From: Lamellibrachia satsuma
Lineage: Eukaryota; Annelida; Polychaeta; Sabellida; Siboglinidae
NCBI GenBank assembly: GCA_033239005.1
Contig: BSQZ01000107.1
Location: forward strand, 410,001-474,000
Length of the DNA stretch: 64,000 bases
Direction of reading: 5' to 3'
In this document: positions 55,059 through 64,000 of the stretch, one piece after another
Layout: each line of letters opens with the position of its first letter
Position numbering within the stretch: position 1 is the stretch's first letter
Program-made: the position numbers and the translations under genes
Notes under the pieces: model-generated
What the model saw: the letters and a program-made list of their open reading frames with translations, nothing else
The model's database searches: none
What the model was told of the DNA's origin: nothing

Positions 55059-56345
55059 TTACTTTTGGTGTAGTTGGGATAGGCCCTGTCTGTTCAGTAA
55101 TGAATACATTGGAGAAGTAGTTGGCAAGTATATTTGATTTTCTTCGTCTTCAGTTGTTGTTTGGGATTTCGGATTTGTGTGGTCTATATTAAGTTCCCCA
55201 ATTCCTTGTTTAACTGTAGTTTTTGATTTATAATAGTTCCAGAAGACTTTAGGGTTTTTCTTAGTTTGAATGGCTAAATTTTTTTCAAACTCCTTTCGGA
55301 GCTTTCTGGTTAAAGCTCGGATTTTATTCCTGCTTTTACAATACTCTAGATATTTTGTCCCATCCCTTGTTTCAATGTATCTTGTCCATAGTCTATTTTT
55401 ACATCTAATTAGTTTTCTGGTGTTTGCATTCAGGGGGAAATTTCCCTTTCTGTAATTTGAAACTTCTTTTTGAGGTATGTATTTATCTTCTAATAATCTT
55501 AGTACTGTTTTAAGGATTTCCCATTGGTCGTTAACGTTGTCTTTACAGTCTTTAAATTTCCCTTCCCAATTTATATCTGAACACTCTTTCCTCATTCCTT
55601 CATAATTTGCCTTATTAAATAGCTTCCGTTTTTTAGTGTATTTATTTGTTATAACTTTGCACAAAATATTAAATGTAATGACACAGTGGTCACTTTTTCC
55701 TAGAGGGCTGAGGTACTCTATTTCCCCTATGTTGTCTTCTTCGTTTGATAAAATCAGATCTAAAAGGTTTGTGTTAGTTGTGCCTCATCCTGTGGTGGGA
55801 TTTGAGACATGTTGATACATGAATGTGTCTCTAAGGCATTCTACAAATTTAAAATTTAGGTTGCTGGGGTTAATTGATTTGGTCGTCCAATGTTTCCAGT
55901 TAATATCAGGGAGATTGAAATCTCCTGTAATTACAATGTGTGAATATTTAAGTCCTGATGTGGATCTAATCATATTTAGAAGTTCTGCGTTATTTTCTTC
56001 TGACCCCCCATCGCTCCTATATATGCATCCAAAGAGAAGTTTGGTTTTATTTTTAAGTTTAATTTCTATAAATAAGCATTCCTTGAAGGTTGAGACCAGG
56101 TTTATATTTTCTGCGTATAGGGAATTTAAGACGTATATTATAATACCCCTACCTTCATTATTTTCTATATTTTTGGAGAACAATGTATAGCCTTCTAAGT
56201 AAAATTCTGGTATGGTTACAGTGCATTTGGGGTTTTTTGGTTTTACCTCATTAATTGCTATTATGTGAGGTTTCAGTTCTTTAATTCTTTGTTCAAATTA
56301 ATTTTGCTTGTTCCTTAGTTGGTCAGCATTGGTATAAAAACACAG
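55059..56345 (-). pseudogene. LINE family B ORF2, endonuclease and linker
   Basis: Endonuclease pieces: F-Y-T-N-A-D-Q-L near 56340, then a stop, E-L-K-P-H-I-I-A-I-N-E-V near 56275, 56183-55785 with G-R-G-I-I-I-Y-V, F-G-C-I-Y-R-S and I-T-G-D-F-N-L-P-D-I-N-W. The S-D-H region and the linker follow in 55664-55059 (F-W-N-Y-Y-K-S-K-T, L-R-K-E-F-E-K-N-L-A). Stops and shifts separate the pieces. Confidence 0.85.
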
Positions 56346-56416
56346 CATGTTGCCTATGTCATTAAGATTATTTTTATTAACATTTGTTTTACCATACGTC
56401 ACTCTAGGTGTAGTCT

Positions 56417-57354
56417 TTACTGGCTTTTCCTTATCTTTCTTATTTTTCTCTCCCATGGTGGACCCCTGACTCTGTACAGGTATTCCCCCGACTTGTCTGC
56501 AGCTTCCTGCCTCTTTGCTTCTTCATAGAGCTTTTTTGATTCCTCCCTTTCTTGTTTAGTTTTGTCATGATAAATTTTTATGTTTTTGAACTTGTCATTT
56601 TCTCTGATGTGATGGAACCTTCGAAGAAGGGTTCGTTTTTTGTCAATATGTGTTAATGTGATTAGAACCGGTCTGGGACCAGTTGCATTTTCCTTGGCTT
56701 CCCCAAGCCACCGCGTTTCTGTGACATCAGTGTCTGTGAAGTTATTGTTTATTTCTGTACACATTTCTAAAATGTGTTCTTTGTCATGTTGTTGTCTCGT
56801 AGTTTTTAGTTGTGAAGTAGATTCTGGTAAGTTGAAAATTATTACGTTGTTGAGTCTTTTTTCTCTGTCTTTTGATTCCATGTTCTGTTCTTTTACCTGA
56901 ATTTGTACGACTTCCTTAACTTCATTTGGGCTGATGACTTTGCTTGGGTTTTTTTCAAACTTAGCTTCTTTGATCATTTCGATGACTCTTGTTTCATCCA
57001 CTTTGGTTCTGATTTTTTCTCTAGTTCAATGATTCTCTCTTCCACTTTCTTAAGGAACTTCTGACACCTTTCTTCGCAGCTTTTTTAATTTTTCAAGTTT
57101 TTCATTACTTTTGTGTCACATGGTGGACAAAACCAGTGAATTTGTGGTTTATCCGTCATGATTTTATATTCTTTATCAGTTATTTCGACACATTCAATGC
57201 AGTAATGTTTGTCACAGTACTCACATTCCAACAATTTGTGGTTAGGTCCTTTGAAATTTTGTTTACACCCTGTGCATATCCATACGTCATCATCATCGGT
57301 CATCCATACAGAGTCATTTTTACTTTTTGTCCTTGGTTTTTTTTTACTTGCCAT
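56417..57354 (-). pseudogene. LINE family B ORF1 (PHD finger plus RRM-like region)
   Basis: 57354-57085 starts M-A-S-K-K-K-P-R and holds a C4HC3 PHD-type finger: W-I-C-T-G-C, E-C-E-Y-C-D-K-H-Y-C-I-E-C, W-F-C-P-P-C. After a short gap, 57001-56417 carries a coiled, lysine-rich segment, then N-N-V-I-I-F-N-L-P-E-S, E-T-R-W-L-G and R-P-V-L-I-T-L, the RRM-like region typical of CR1 ORF1. The two frames belong to one ORF1 interrupted by a frameshift or stop. Confidence 0.85.
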
Positions 57355-57360
57355 AACCTG

Positions 57361-59040
57361 ACTACTTTAGTTTTATTTATTTTATGTCTACTTTAAGACT
57401 GAGTTGGAGTAACTTTTTTTTTTATTGCTTATATATATATTATTAATATTAAATTGTTGTGCAAGGGATCAAGGCAGTGCTGGGAGAAAGAGTTACAGAA
57501 ATGAAGAGTGATACCCAGGCCAGGGCGACTCTGGGTATATTGAGTTGCCTTGATGAAAGGGCCGAATTAGTATAAGGTCAAGATTATGTGCAGGACGGTT
57601 GAAGAAATGTATTTATGTCTAACTAATTTCTAGTGTTTTGTCTAACTAATGTTTATGTGTAGCTAATTTCCTATGTCTAAGTTTTGTATGTGGAGCGTTG
57701 CTTGGGGTTCTTTTTTCCTTTGTTTACTTTAATATGGCGGGAAAAATTCGATTTCAAAGTTAAAGTTATTTTGGGAATCCTAGAAGGTAGCAGTTATTTA
57801 ATTTTTGCTACTGTTAACAGTATCTAGTTTGACTTGTGCTATAAGTTGAACTATTAGTTAAAGAACTTTGAATGGTTAGTTAGGATTTAGATTTTGAGCA
57901 GCTGTTACTACGTACGCTTGTGCACCTGAACCAGAACCGGAAAAATCCCCCGGAACCGGAAAAATAATTAATGTCATCAATGATTTGTTGCAAACAGGGC
58001 ATTCAAATCCACTACGTTCATAAATACTTGCTAAATGGATGATTCAACATTTTGTAGTATTTATGGCCGAGATCAATTAGTACTTGTAAAATTCCACTAC
58101 ACGATTAACGTCATTTTGTCAAATTAGTGCACTGTTGTCATACAACACACGCACGCACGCACGCATACACACATTGACACTTTGCTTCCAGACGTTAATG
58201 CGAGGGGACATTGTAACACTACTACACATAATAATTATGTATAGACTTATAAACCTAGTCTAAGACTTGGCATTTACTTAACAATTATTTATAGAGATCC
58301 GTCGCGTGGAGACTACAGGAACACATTAATAAATTCTGGCCTGACTTTTTGTCAGTATCGGACATGCCCTGAAACTTCATGTTTATCCGTCAACATGATT
58401 ATTCATTTGTCTACGCATTCATAAAAATATTCGTTTGAGCTCAGAAACAGCTAATGTTTCAACCAAAAACATCTTGTTTGTAAACCGTTGATAAATGCAC
58501 CAGGTGGCACCACCGAATTCATTTATGACGATGCAGGGAAAATATAGTAATCAAAAGTTACGTTGAACATGTGTATTAAAAGAAAACACCGATATGTGCA
58601 ATATTTACGTTGTTGTACTTCTATGCATATTTGTCTTGATGTTGAGAAACTTCACCATTAGGAGAACAACAAATGAAGAAGGATGATTTAGTGCATGCAG
58701 ACGAAAACTATTACGAACTTTACCCGGCGATTAAGTTTCAAAACTTTCACTGAAGGAACCAGGTATATACGTTTATATCTATTTTTAGATTAATACTTGA
58801 GTATGCCATATTTATTATTACAAATTACGTTTTATATTTCTGCTTTAGGTTCTATATTTTAAGTTAGTATTTGTCATTGGAAATGGGTCACGTTGAGTAA
58901 ATTGTGTTATCACCTTTGATTGTAACTTCCGGTAATTTCACATGACCTTAATGGCTTAAAGTTGTGTTAGAAGAGACGGGCATGGCCGGTTAACTGCTGT
59001 TAATTTTTATTTAACTGAATACGAATAGCTATAGATATAT
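57361..59040. other. No gene recognised; may include the LINE family B 5' UTR
   Basis: 57420-57700 is directly upstream of the LINE ORF1 on its strand and may be its 5' UTR. The rest is unique sequence with an ACGC repeat near 58150. I see no coding exon. Confidence 0.45.
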
Positions 59041-59065
59041 ATTGGCGTTTGATCTGTTTGCAGCT

Positions 59066-59557
59066 ATGGCGCAAACGCTTTTCGTGCAGATGGTGAGAAA
59101 TGTCACATCAAGAAGAACTTTGGAAACCTCGTTGGCGACGAAAGTTTTACGTAACTCTATCACGGCCGGTGGTCGAGTTGGAATTCGCTGTGGTGGTAAC
59201 GCAAACTGTCGCCTGTTTTCATCAGTAACTCCAGAAGCAATGCATTCATGGCAGGCGAAGTTGTGGTCAGTCGGACGCTATTGTAGTGCCAGATTGACCT
59301 TGTTAGCAGTATTGTTTTCGAAGCAATGCAACGCCATCGCTGCCCAGCGGATAAGACGAAGCATGCAGATCGTGAACTTGTACGTCAAACTTGGATATGA
59401 CAAGCGAAGCATACAGAAAATTGTCGAACGCTTTAGCAGTCGGTGGCCTCAAGGCAAAGGCAGACGATTATATTTTATTTTCGGTGCGATCGGCTTTTCG
59501 TGGGACAAGGAAAAAATCACAGATGAAGAAATCAACCGGTACGCCTTTCCATTCTGA
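59066..59557 (+). CDS. Unrecognised ORF with basic N-terminus, possible mitochondrial presequence
   Basis: ATG at 59066 (CAGCTATGGCG) to TGA at 59555-59557, 163 codons. The first 60 residues hold Arg and Lys but almost no acidic residues (M-A-Q-T-L-F-V-Q-M-V-R-N-V-T-S-R-R), with N-C-R-L-F-S-S-V around residue 50, as in mitochondrial presequences. The middle has a hydrophobic L-T-L-L-A-V-L-F, and the end reads F-I-F-G-A-I-G-F-S-W-D-K-E-K-I-T-D-E-E-I. No family recognised. A CG|GTACGC near 59539 could be a donor, making this a first exon. It lies 180 bp outside the transposon at 59738. Confidence 0.4.
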   Translation: MAQTLFVQMVRNVTSRRTLETSLATKVLRNSITAGGRVGIRCGGNANCRLFSSVTPEAMHSWQAKLWSVGRYCSARLTLLAVLFSKQCNAIAAQRIRRSMQIVNLYVKLGYDKRSIQKIVERFSSRWPQGKGRRLYFIFGAIGFSWDKEKITDEEINRYAFPF

Positions 59558-59749
59558 TTTGGACCCGTCCATGACCATGTCAGTCTCCCAGTTAGAAAGG
59601 CAAGATAGTCCTGACTGGTAACACTGTCACAGTTTGTACACAGTCTCAGATTGTCCGTCTGTATGTGCACTTATGCATTGTTCTGCTTTTCACAGTACTT
59701 ATTGGAAAACACATTTTTGTAATGAACATTAAATTAAGGCCATGGCTAC

Positions 59750-60290
59750 GCGTACGTGAGGCGTATCTTTAGACCTCGAGTCTAAAAGTACGGCAGTCAT
59801 TCTGTGCATGTGCATATCTTTGGATTTCCGGTTACGTGAGCTGTATTTTTAGCTTAAATTCTAGAAGTACGGCAGTCATTGAGCGCATGCGCGTAATTTC
59901 ATACGTGAGCCGTATCTTTAGCACTAGGTTCTAAACGTACGTGAGCCGTATGTTTAGTCACTGCTTTCGTTGTTTCATACGCGAGCGTACATTTTGTATT
60001 CAGTCCTAAACATACGTGAGCCGTAGTTTTTTAAATGTTTTCTAGAAGTCCAGCAGGCAGGCACTTTGGTCTTGCATTTTTTGTGAGCTATAATTAAAGA
60101 TGTGTACATTGGAGGGTGCAGTACTTAATGGCTTCGATAATTAATACCGACTTTTTATGAATTTACTAGTATATGTAATGTGTGGGTGTGTGTGCGTGAG
60201 CATTTTTAGTCACTGCTTTCGTTATTTCATACGTAAGCCGTATGTTTAGCACTCAGTTCTAAACGTACGTGAGCCGTATTTTTAGCAAAC
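59750..60290. repeat. Subterminal repeat array of the MULE-like element
   Basis: Motif (A/T)ACGTGAGCCGTATCTTTAG or close variants at about 59753, 59832, 59902, 59936, 60013, 60228 and 60264, often preceded by TTCTAAACGTA or TTCTAGAAGTA. Such arrays are typical transposase-binding regions. Confidence 0.85.
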
Positions 60291-61818
60291 TTCTAGAAGT
60301 ACAAGTGGCAGACTCTTTGGTCTTGCATTTTATTTTTTTAGCTATAATAAAAAACTGTGTGTGCATGTTACATTGTAGGGAGCAATAAATAATACTGAAA
60401 TTGATTATATATATATATATATATAGACATATATATCTACAGATATATGTAATGTATGTGTGTGTTTGAATGAACACAAAGCAACATTGTAGTGAACAAC
60501 CAAGATAGTTTTATTAACCAAGCATAAATACAATTTAGATGGATGGATGCCTTGAATACATAATACACAACTGAAACCCGGTTACACTAGAACATATTAG
60601 GGTTTACTAATAAGGCGTTTTAATAAAAAATGGGCTCAATCCATCATGCTCTGATGTAATATACATGCTAATATGTTGGTAATTGTATACATTTCTATAG
60701 ACAGTATTACACATTTATATTATATGGTGCGCATGGAACATTCTTAATAAGATATTTCTAAACATCTTGCTCTACTAATAACGGAAATCCTGGCACATCA
60801 TACTAAATTAATTATGAGTCGAAATATTTTCTACATGCTAAAACGAACTCATGCACATGGAATGTACCAAAATATGTGTCTAAATACCTTACTATACCAT
60901 TAACTGAAATCCTGGCCCATCATACTAAATTAATTCTCCAATGACATATTTTCAACATGCGAAAACCAATACCAAAATAGACAGTTCAAAAATAAAGTCT
61001 AATACTAATAACATAACTCCTGGCACAACATACATACTAAATTAATTATCATTGGATATCATTTCTACATTCTAGCACAAAACTGATATGGAACAGACAT
61101 TGGGTTTAAATATAAGGACATCAATAATTCTTTTTTACTATTGTTTGATTTCACACGGAATGACCCTAATGTAAAACATTTCAACAGTGAACATGTAAAA
61201 CACAGAACACACTAATGTAAAAATGTACATGGTGCACTAATTAAAATATTCTCAATGTGGCATATATTACTATAATGTACTAATATACTAACTGATATGT
61301 ATGGTGTGTATATGCATGTGCATACATTGTGTTCATGTGCTGTACATACACGGTAATATCTAAGCACACATGTATAATATACCTGTGTGCTTAGATGTTA
61401 CCATGTATGTACAGCACGTGAACACATTATATGGCAGACACTGAAGTGTTGATGTGTCACTTGAGTTGTCTGGCTGATGCGCTGCAGTTCACCGAACACA
61501 TGTCAACCTATTAACATAAAGTGCAAACACATGGCAGTAATAGGGAAAGGCGATAGTCAGACAGAAAGAAGACATTGTGTGTAGGTAATTGATGGAACTA
61601 TTTATCAGAGTGAGATGCAGCATGGACAATAAAGTAGACAGTGTAGTTGAATGAAATGATAGAGAAAAGAAACAATGGAAAAGGTTAAATAGTATGTGAT
61701 GATCAGACAGAAGAAACAGAATGTTAGCACATGAATATGATATTGCACTATTTGCACATGAATATGATATTGCACTATTTGCACATGAATATGATATTGC
61801 ACATTTGTCTATTTACAT

Positions 61819-61866
<48 letters not shown>

Positions 61867-62340
61867 CATACACACACATATATTACATACTATTTATAGG
61901 TATATACACATTCATAGGTCAATTCTATTAAGCCCCCAAACAGTCGCCTATCTACAGATGATGACCAACCCAAGTTGAAAACTTCAAATGCCAGGGTTAC
62001 TTGTATTTGGTATTTGACCAGTCATGGTATGTGTGCGTGCGTGCGTGCGTGCATGTGTGTGCGTGTTGATTTGATAGTTATGTGGAAACCTTCCCTGTCA
62101 TGCCTCACACTCCAGAGCCAGTTTCCTTGGTGCATGTGTTTGTTCTTTGACAACACACTGGTATTATCACAGAGATGTGTGACACCCATTACATATCCAG
62201 ATTGTGATTAGGTGCTGTAATGATGCCCACACATCTGCCATGAAACCAATCAAGGCAATCATCACACCCTACTAACAAACCACCATCAACATCCCAGTCA
62301 TATACATTACATTTCCACACCCCATTCTGTGTGACCTTAC
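60291..62340. other. Interior of the MULE-like element without recognised coding sequence
   Basis: AT-rich DNA with a 27-bp unit (CATGAATATGATATTGCACTATTTGCA) three times at 61728-61805 and a TA tract at 61823-61862. On the minus strand an AATAAA (plus-strand TTTATT near 60513) could serve as the polyadenylation signal of the ZSWIM-like gene. I found no transposase D-D-E or SWIM motif. Confidence 0.5.
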
Positions 62341-62460
62341 CAACCCCATGAAGGGGTGCTTCTCTGGTGATTGTGTTCCTCGTTTAAACTAACAACAAGC
62401 TTTGTGGCATCTTGTGACAGCCGTATCCCCAGACCAACAGGACACTGTTGTTGGGTAGTA
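62341..62460 (-). CDS. ZSWIM/FAR1-like protein, exon 2
   Basis: Minus strand; acceptor TTGTTTTCAG (plus-strand CTGAAAACAA from 62461) and donor TTG|GTAAGG at 62340. It encodes Q-Q-Q-C-P-V-G-L-G-I-R-L-S-Q-D-A-T-K-L-V then S-L-N-E-E-H-N-H. C-P-x-x-(I/L)-x-(L/I)-R-x-S-x-D-x-x-x-L-V-V ... H-N-H is the second half of the FAR1/ZSWIM3 N-terminal zinc-binding module (His-x-His ligands). The first base completes the His codon split at the end of exon 1. The downstream exon was not found. Confidence 0.75.
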
Positions 62461-63010
62461 CTGAAAACAAAAATAATGTTTACGATGTGCTATACAAACA
62501 AGCCATAGATCGTGCATATATAAACATTAAGGCACATCAATGACCATGCACTAAACAGTATTTTTTTACAGGACTGCTTTGATATCAACAGTAACCACTG
62601 GCGCTATCTAACGAGTTCTGACATACGTGAATTCAGATTGGCATTCGATTCCGAAGTAACATTGTCATTAACCACATAGCCCAGCAATAACCCCCGTTTT
62701 CTATGTTCGATCATTAACACTAATATAGTAATACTTGTAAAATAGCAACAACTAGGTAGCTAGATTAACAACACACATGATCAAAATAAACCGATACATA
62801 AAATACAAATAAACACAAATGCATAACTGTCTGGGAGGATAACCAACATCAAAGTAGAACGAACGAATAACTGTAACATGAACGATAATGCAGCAAAGCG
62901 AGGTAAATTCCGATTTTTAAAAAAATGGGTTGTTACCAAACGTTGATGTTGTTATGCAATGAATGTTAGTAAAAAAATAAATGAAGAATCCATGCCTAAA
63001 GAATACTTAC

Positions 63011-63391
63011 TGATGAGCATGTCGCTGCCTTTTGCTGTTCGATTTGAATGTTTTTCCACCGCGTATACAAAACGTCAACAGTACTGTCAGGGCATACAAG
63101 GGTGGACCCGTATACAACACGTCAACAGTACTGTCAGGGCATACAAGGGTGGACCCGTATACAACACGTCAACAGTACTGGCGACTGTCAGTAGTTGATC
63201 TCGGCGAAAACAAGATCTTTATTTGCCGTTTCTGCAACATTAGGACAGCGCTTCTTGTGTGACTCTATCGATCCCGAGCTGCGCTTGTACAAGTTGACTA
63301 ATTTTGATTGTTTGTAATGACCAATTGCCGTTTCTAAATTAGATAAACTAGAAAAAATCGCGCCAACTTGTATTGCTTGATCAAACGCCAT
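63011..63391 (-). CDS. ZSWIM/FAR1-like protein, exon 1, disrupted by a minisatellite
   Basis: Minus-strand ATG at 63391-63389. Residues 1-67: M-A-F-D-Q-A-I-Q-V-G, S-L-S-N-L-E-T-A-I, Y-K-R-S-S-G-S-I-E and V-F-A-E-I-N-Y, matching the first helix and strands of the ZSWIM3/FAR1 N-terminal module. A TGA then follows at 63188, within a region that has grown to nearly three copies of a 47-bp unit (63063-63185). Beyond it the module resumes, F-C-I-R-G-G-K-T-F-K-S-N, up to donor CA|GTAAGT at 63010. The C-I-x-G-G element and the C-P ... H-N-H of exon 2 complete the zinc-binding module. Phases of exons 1 and 2 match. As it stands, the copy is a pseudogene unless the array is removed. Confidence 0.72.
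63063..63185. repeat. 47-bp tandem repeat inside the ZSWIM-like exon 1
   Basis: Unit GTCAACAGTACTGTCAGGGC plus ATACAAGGGTGGACCCGTAT plus ACAACAC, starting at 63074, 63121 and (partial) 63168. The unit contains the C-I-R-(G/V)-type codons of the zinc module, so it derives from the exon itself. Period not divisible by three. Confidence 0.92.
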
Positions 63392-63537
63392 TAATTTTCG
63401 AACGGGACAATTAATGCGCTCGCAGATTTTGAGCAGGAAATAAAAAACGAAAACTGATGCGCGCGTAGCCTCACGTACGTTTAGACCCCCATGCTAAAGA
63501 TACGGCTCAAGTATGCCTAGACACTTCGTTAAATTAA

Positions 63538-64000
63538 TGCACGTTAATGTGTGCAATTTTTACAAAGCTACCAATAGATGGCATCGATATTACACAACTC
63601 AACAATTATTCGGTATGGCTTTGAGTCCATATCTCTATGTTTGTGGTATTAACTACTCAAACTTCAAAATAGGCATCTACTCTTGGTTACTGTTAACATA
63701 AGTTTTTGGATAATCTGGGTAAGATACATATTTAAAGCTTGATATCAGGTTTTTATAGATGGTCTAGACAAAACTTCATTCCATGACTGTACGAGCCTTC
63801 TTCTTCCAGTTACAAGTTTTCTCTCTTTTCAAGGCTTATAAACTTGGCGTGTGTGCACACTAGCTAATATATAGTAAAAGAAAAGTAATAACTATGTTGG
63901 GGTAGTGTGGGAGAAAGGTGATAGCATATGTAGAAATGTGATTGAAGAAGAGGAAAATTTATAGCGGGAAGAATGAGTTATGTATTAATGTTGCGAGCTG
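63538..64000. other. No gene recognised
   Basis: Unique AT-rich sequence after the transposon; short frames without motifs. Confidence 0.5.

Larger units (their letters stand above)
53360..57360 (-). mobile_element. CR1/L2-like non-LTR retrotransposon (family B), nearly full length
   Basis: Minus-strand element of about 4 kb: ORF1 with a PHD finger (57354-57085) and RNA-binding-like region (57001-56417), then ORF2 endonuclease (about 56345-55785), linker (55664-55059) and RT plus C-terminus (54935-53420). The 3' end shows the short repeat ATAAGGTATC (plus strand GATACCTTAT twice near 53363-53380). Breaks: ORF1 is split near 57001-57085, ORF2 by shifts or stops near 55785, 55059, 54935 and 53970, with W-K-E intervals missing. 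It has far fewer lesions per kb than family A, so it is probably younger. Confidence 0.9.
59738..63528 (-). mobile_element. MULE-like DNA transposon with ZSWIM/FAR1-type gene, 9-bp target duplication
   Basis: The direct repeat TTAAATTAA flanks the element exactly at 59729-59737 and 63529-63537. The element begins GGCCATGGCTACGCGTACGT and, read inward from the other end, CGAAGTGTCTAGGCATACTT; aligned without gaps over 35 bp, 25 positions agree, including the run CGTATCTTTAG at the same distance from both ends. The left 550 bp holds seven copies of a subterminal motif (ACGTGAGCCGTAT.TTTAG); one lies at the right end. The minus strand carries two exons of a ZSWIM3/FAR1-like protein (63391-63011, 62460-62341). 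An 8-10 bp duplication and a WRKY/GCM1-type zinc-binding N-terminus are MULE traits. No transposase core was found between 60.5 and 62.3 kb, so this copy is probably non-autonomous. Confidence 0.8.

Overview
This is metazoan nuclear DNA: AT-rich, with long introns, GT/AG splice junctions that keep frame, non-LTR and LTR retrotransposon remnants, inverted-repeat DNA transposons, a tRNA-derived SINE and a very high load of minisatellites. The element mix (CR1-like LINEs with an SGNH-esterase or PHD-finger ORF1, an F54H12.2-like ORF, a hAT ORF, a ZSWIM/MULE-type ORF) suits a marine invertebrate such as a lophotrochozoan or lancelet. The sequence alone does not fix the species.

Host genes. (1) 970-3173 (+): the last two exons of a PARP-family gene; the fold is recognisable but the catalytic His and Tyr of the H-Y-E triad are missing. 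(2) 4608-4856 (+): a tentative proline-rich terminal exon. (3) About 25185-49406 (+): a rhotekin-like gene, reconstructed here as 13 exons whose phases all agree, giving 577 codons plus stop, with an HR1 Rho-binding segment, a C2/anillin-like region, a split PH domain and a short tail. (4) 59066-59557 (+): an unrecognised ORF with a basic N-terminus.

Mobile elements. A CR1-like LINE at about 5.88-9.77 kb sits inside an F54H12.2-like ORF, next to Ty3/gypsy pol debris and another degenerate ORF (9.76-12.7 kb). A second copy of that LINE (16.43-18.26 kb, minus) is split by a nested 1086-bp LINE flanked by a 12-bp target-site duplication. A different, PHD-type CR1-like LINE runs on the minus strand at 53.4-57.36 kb. 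Others are a foldback element at 24.2-25.07 kb touching the rhotekin first exon, a pogo-like MITE with TA duplications at 52099-53106, a hAT ORF inside rhotekin intron 3, and two copies of one SINE.

The most notable element is at 59738-63528: a DNA transposon with a perfect 9-bp target-site duplication, about 35-bp terminal inverted repeats and two phase-matched exons of a ZSWIM/FAR1-like protein on the minus strand.

A theme runs through the window: minisatellites that grew out of functional sequence. Array units carry the splice acceptors of rhotekin exons 3 and 10, the hATC coding region twice, the first exon of the ZSWIM-like gene, and the N-terminal part of a LINE ORF1. The rhotekin reading frame is nevertheless intact from exon to exon.
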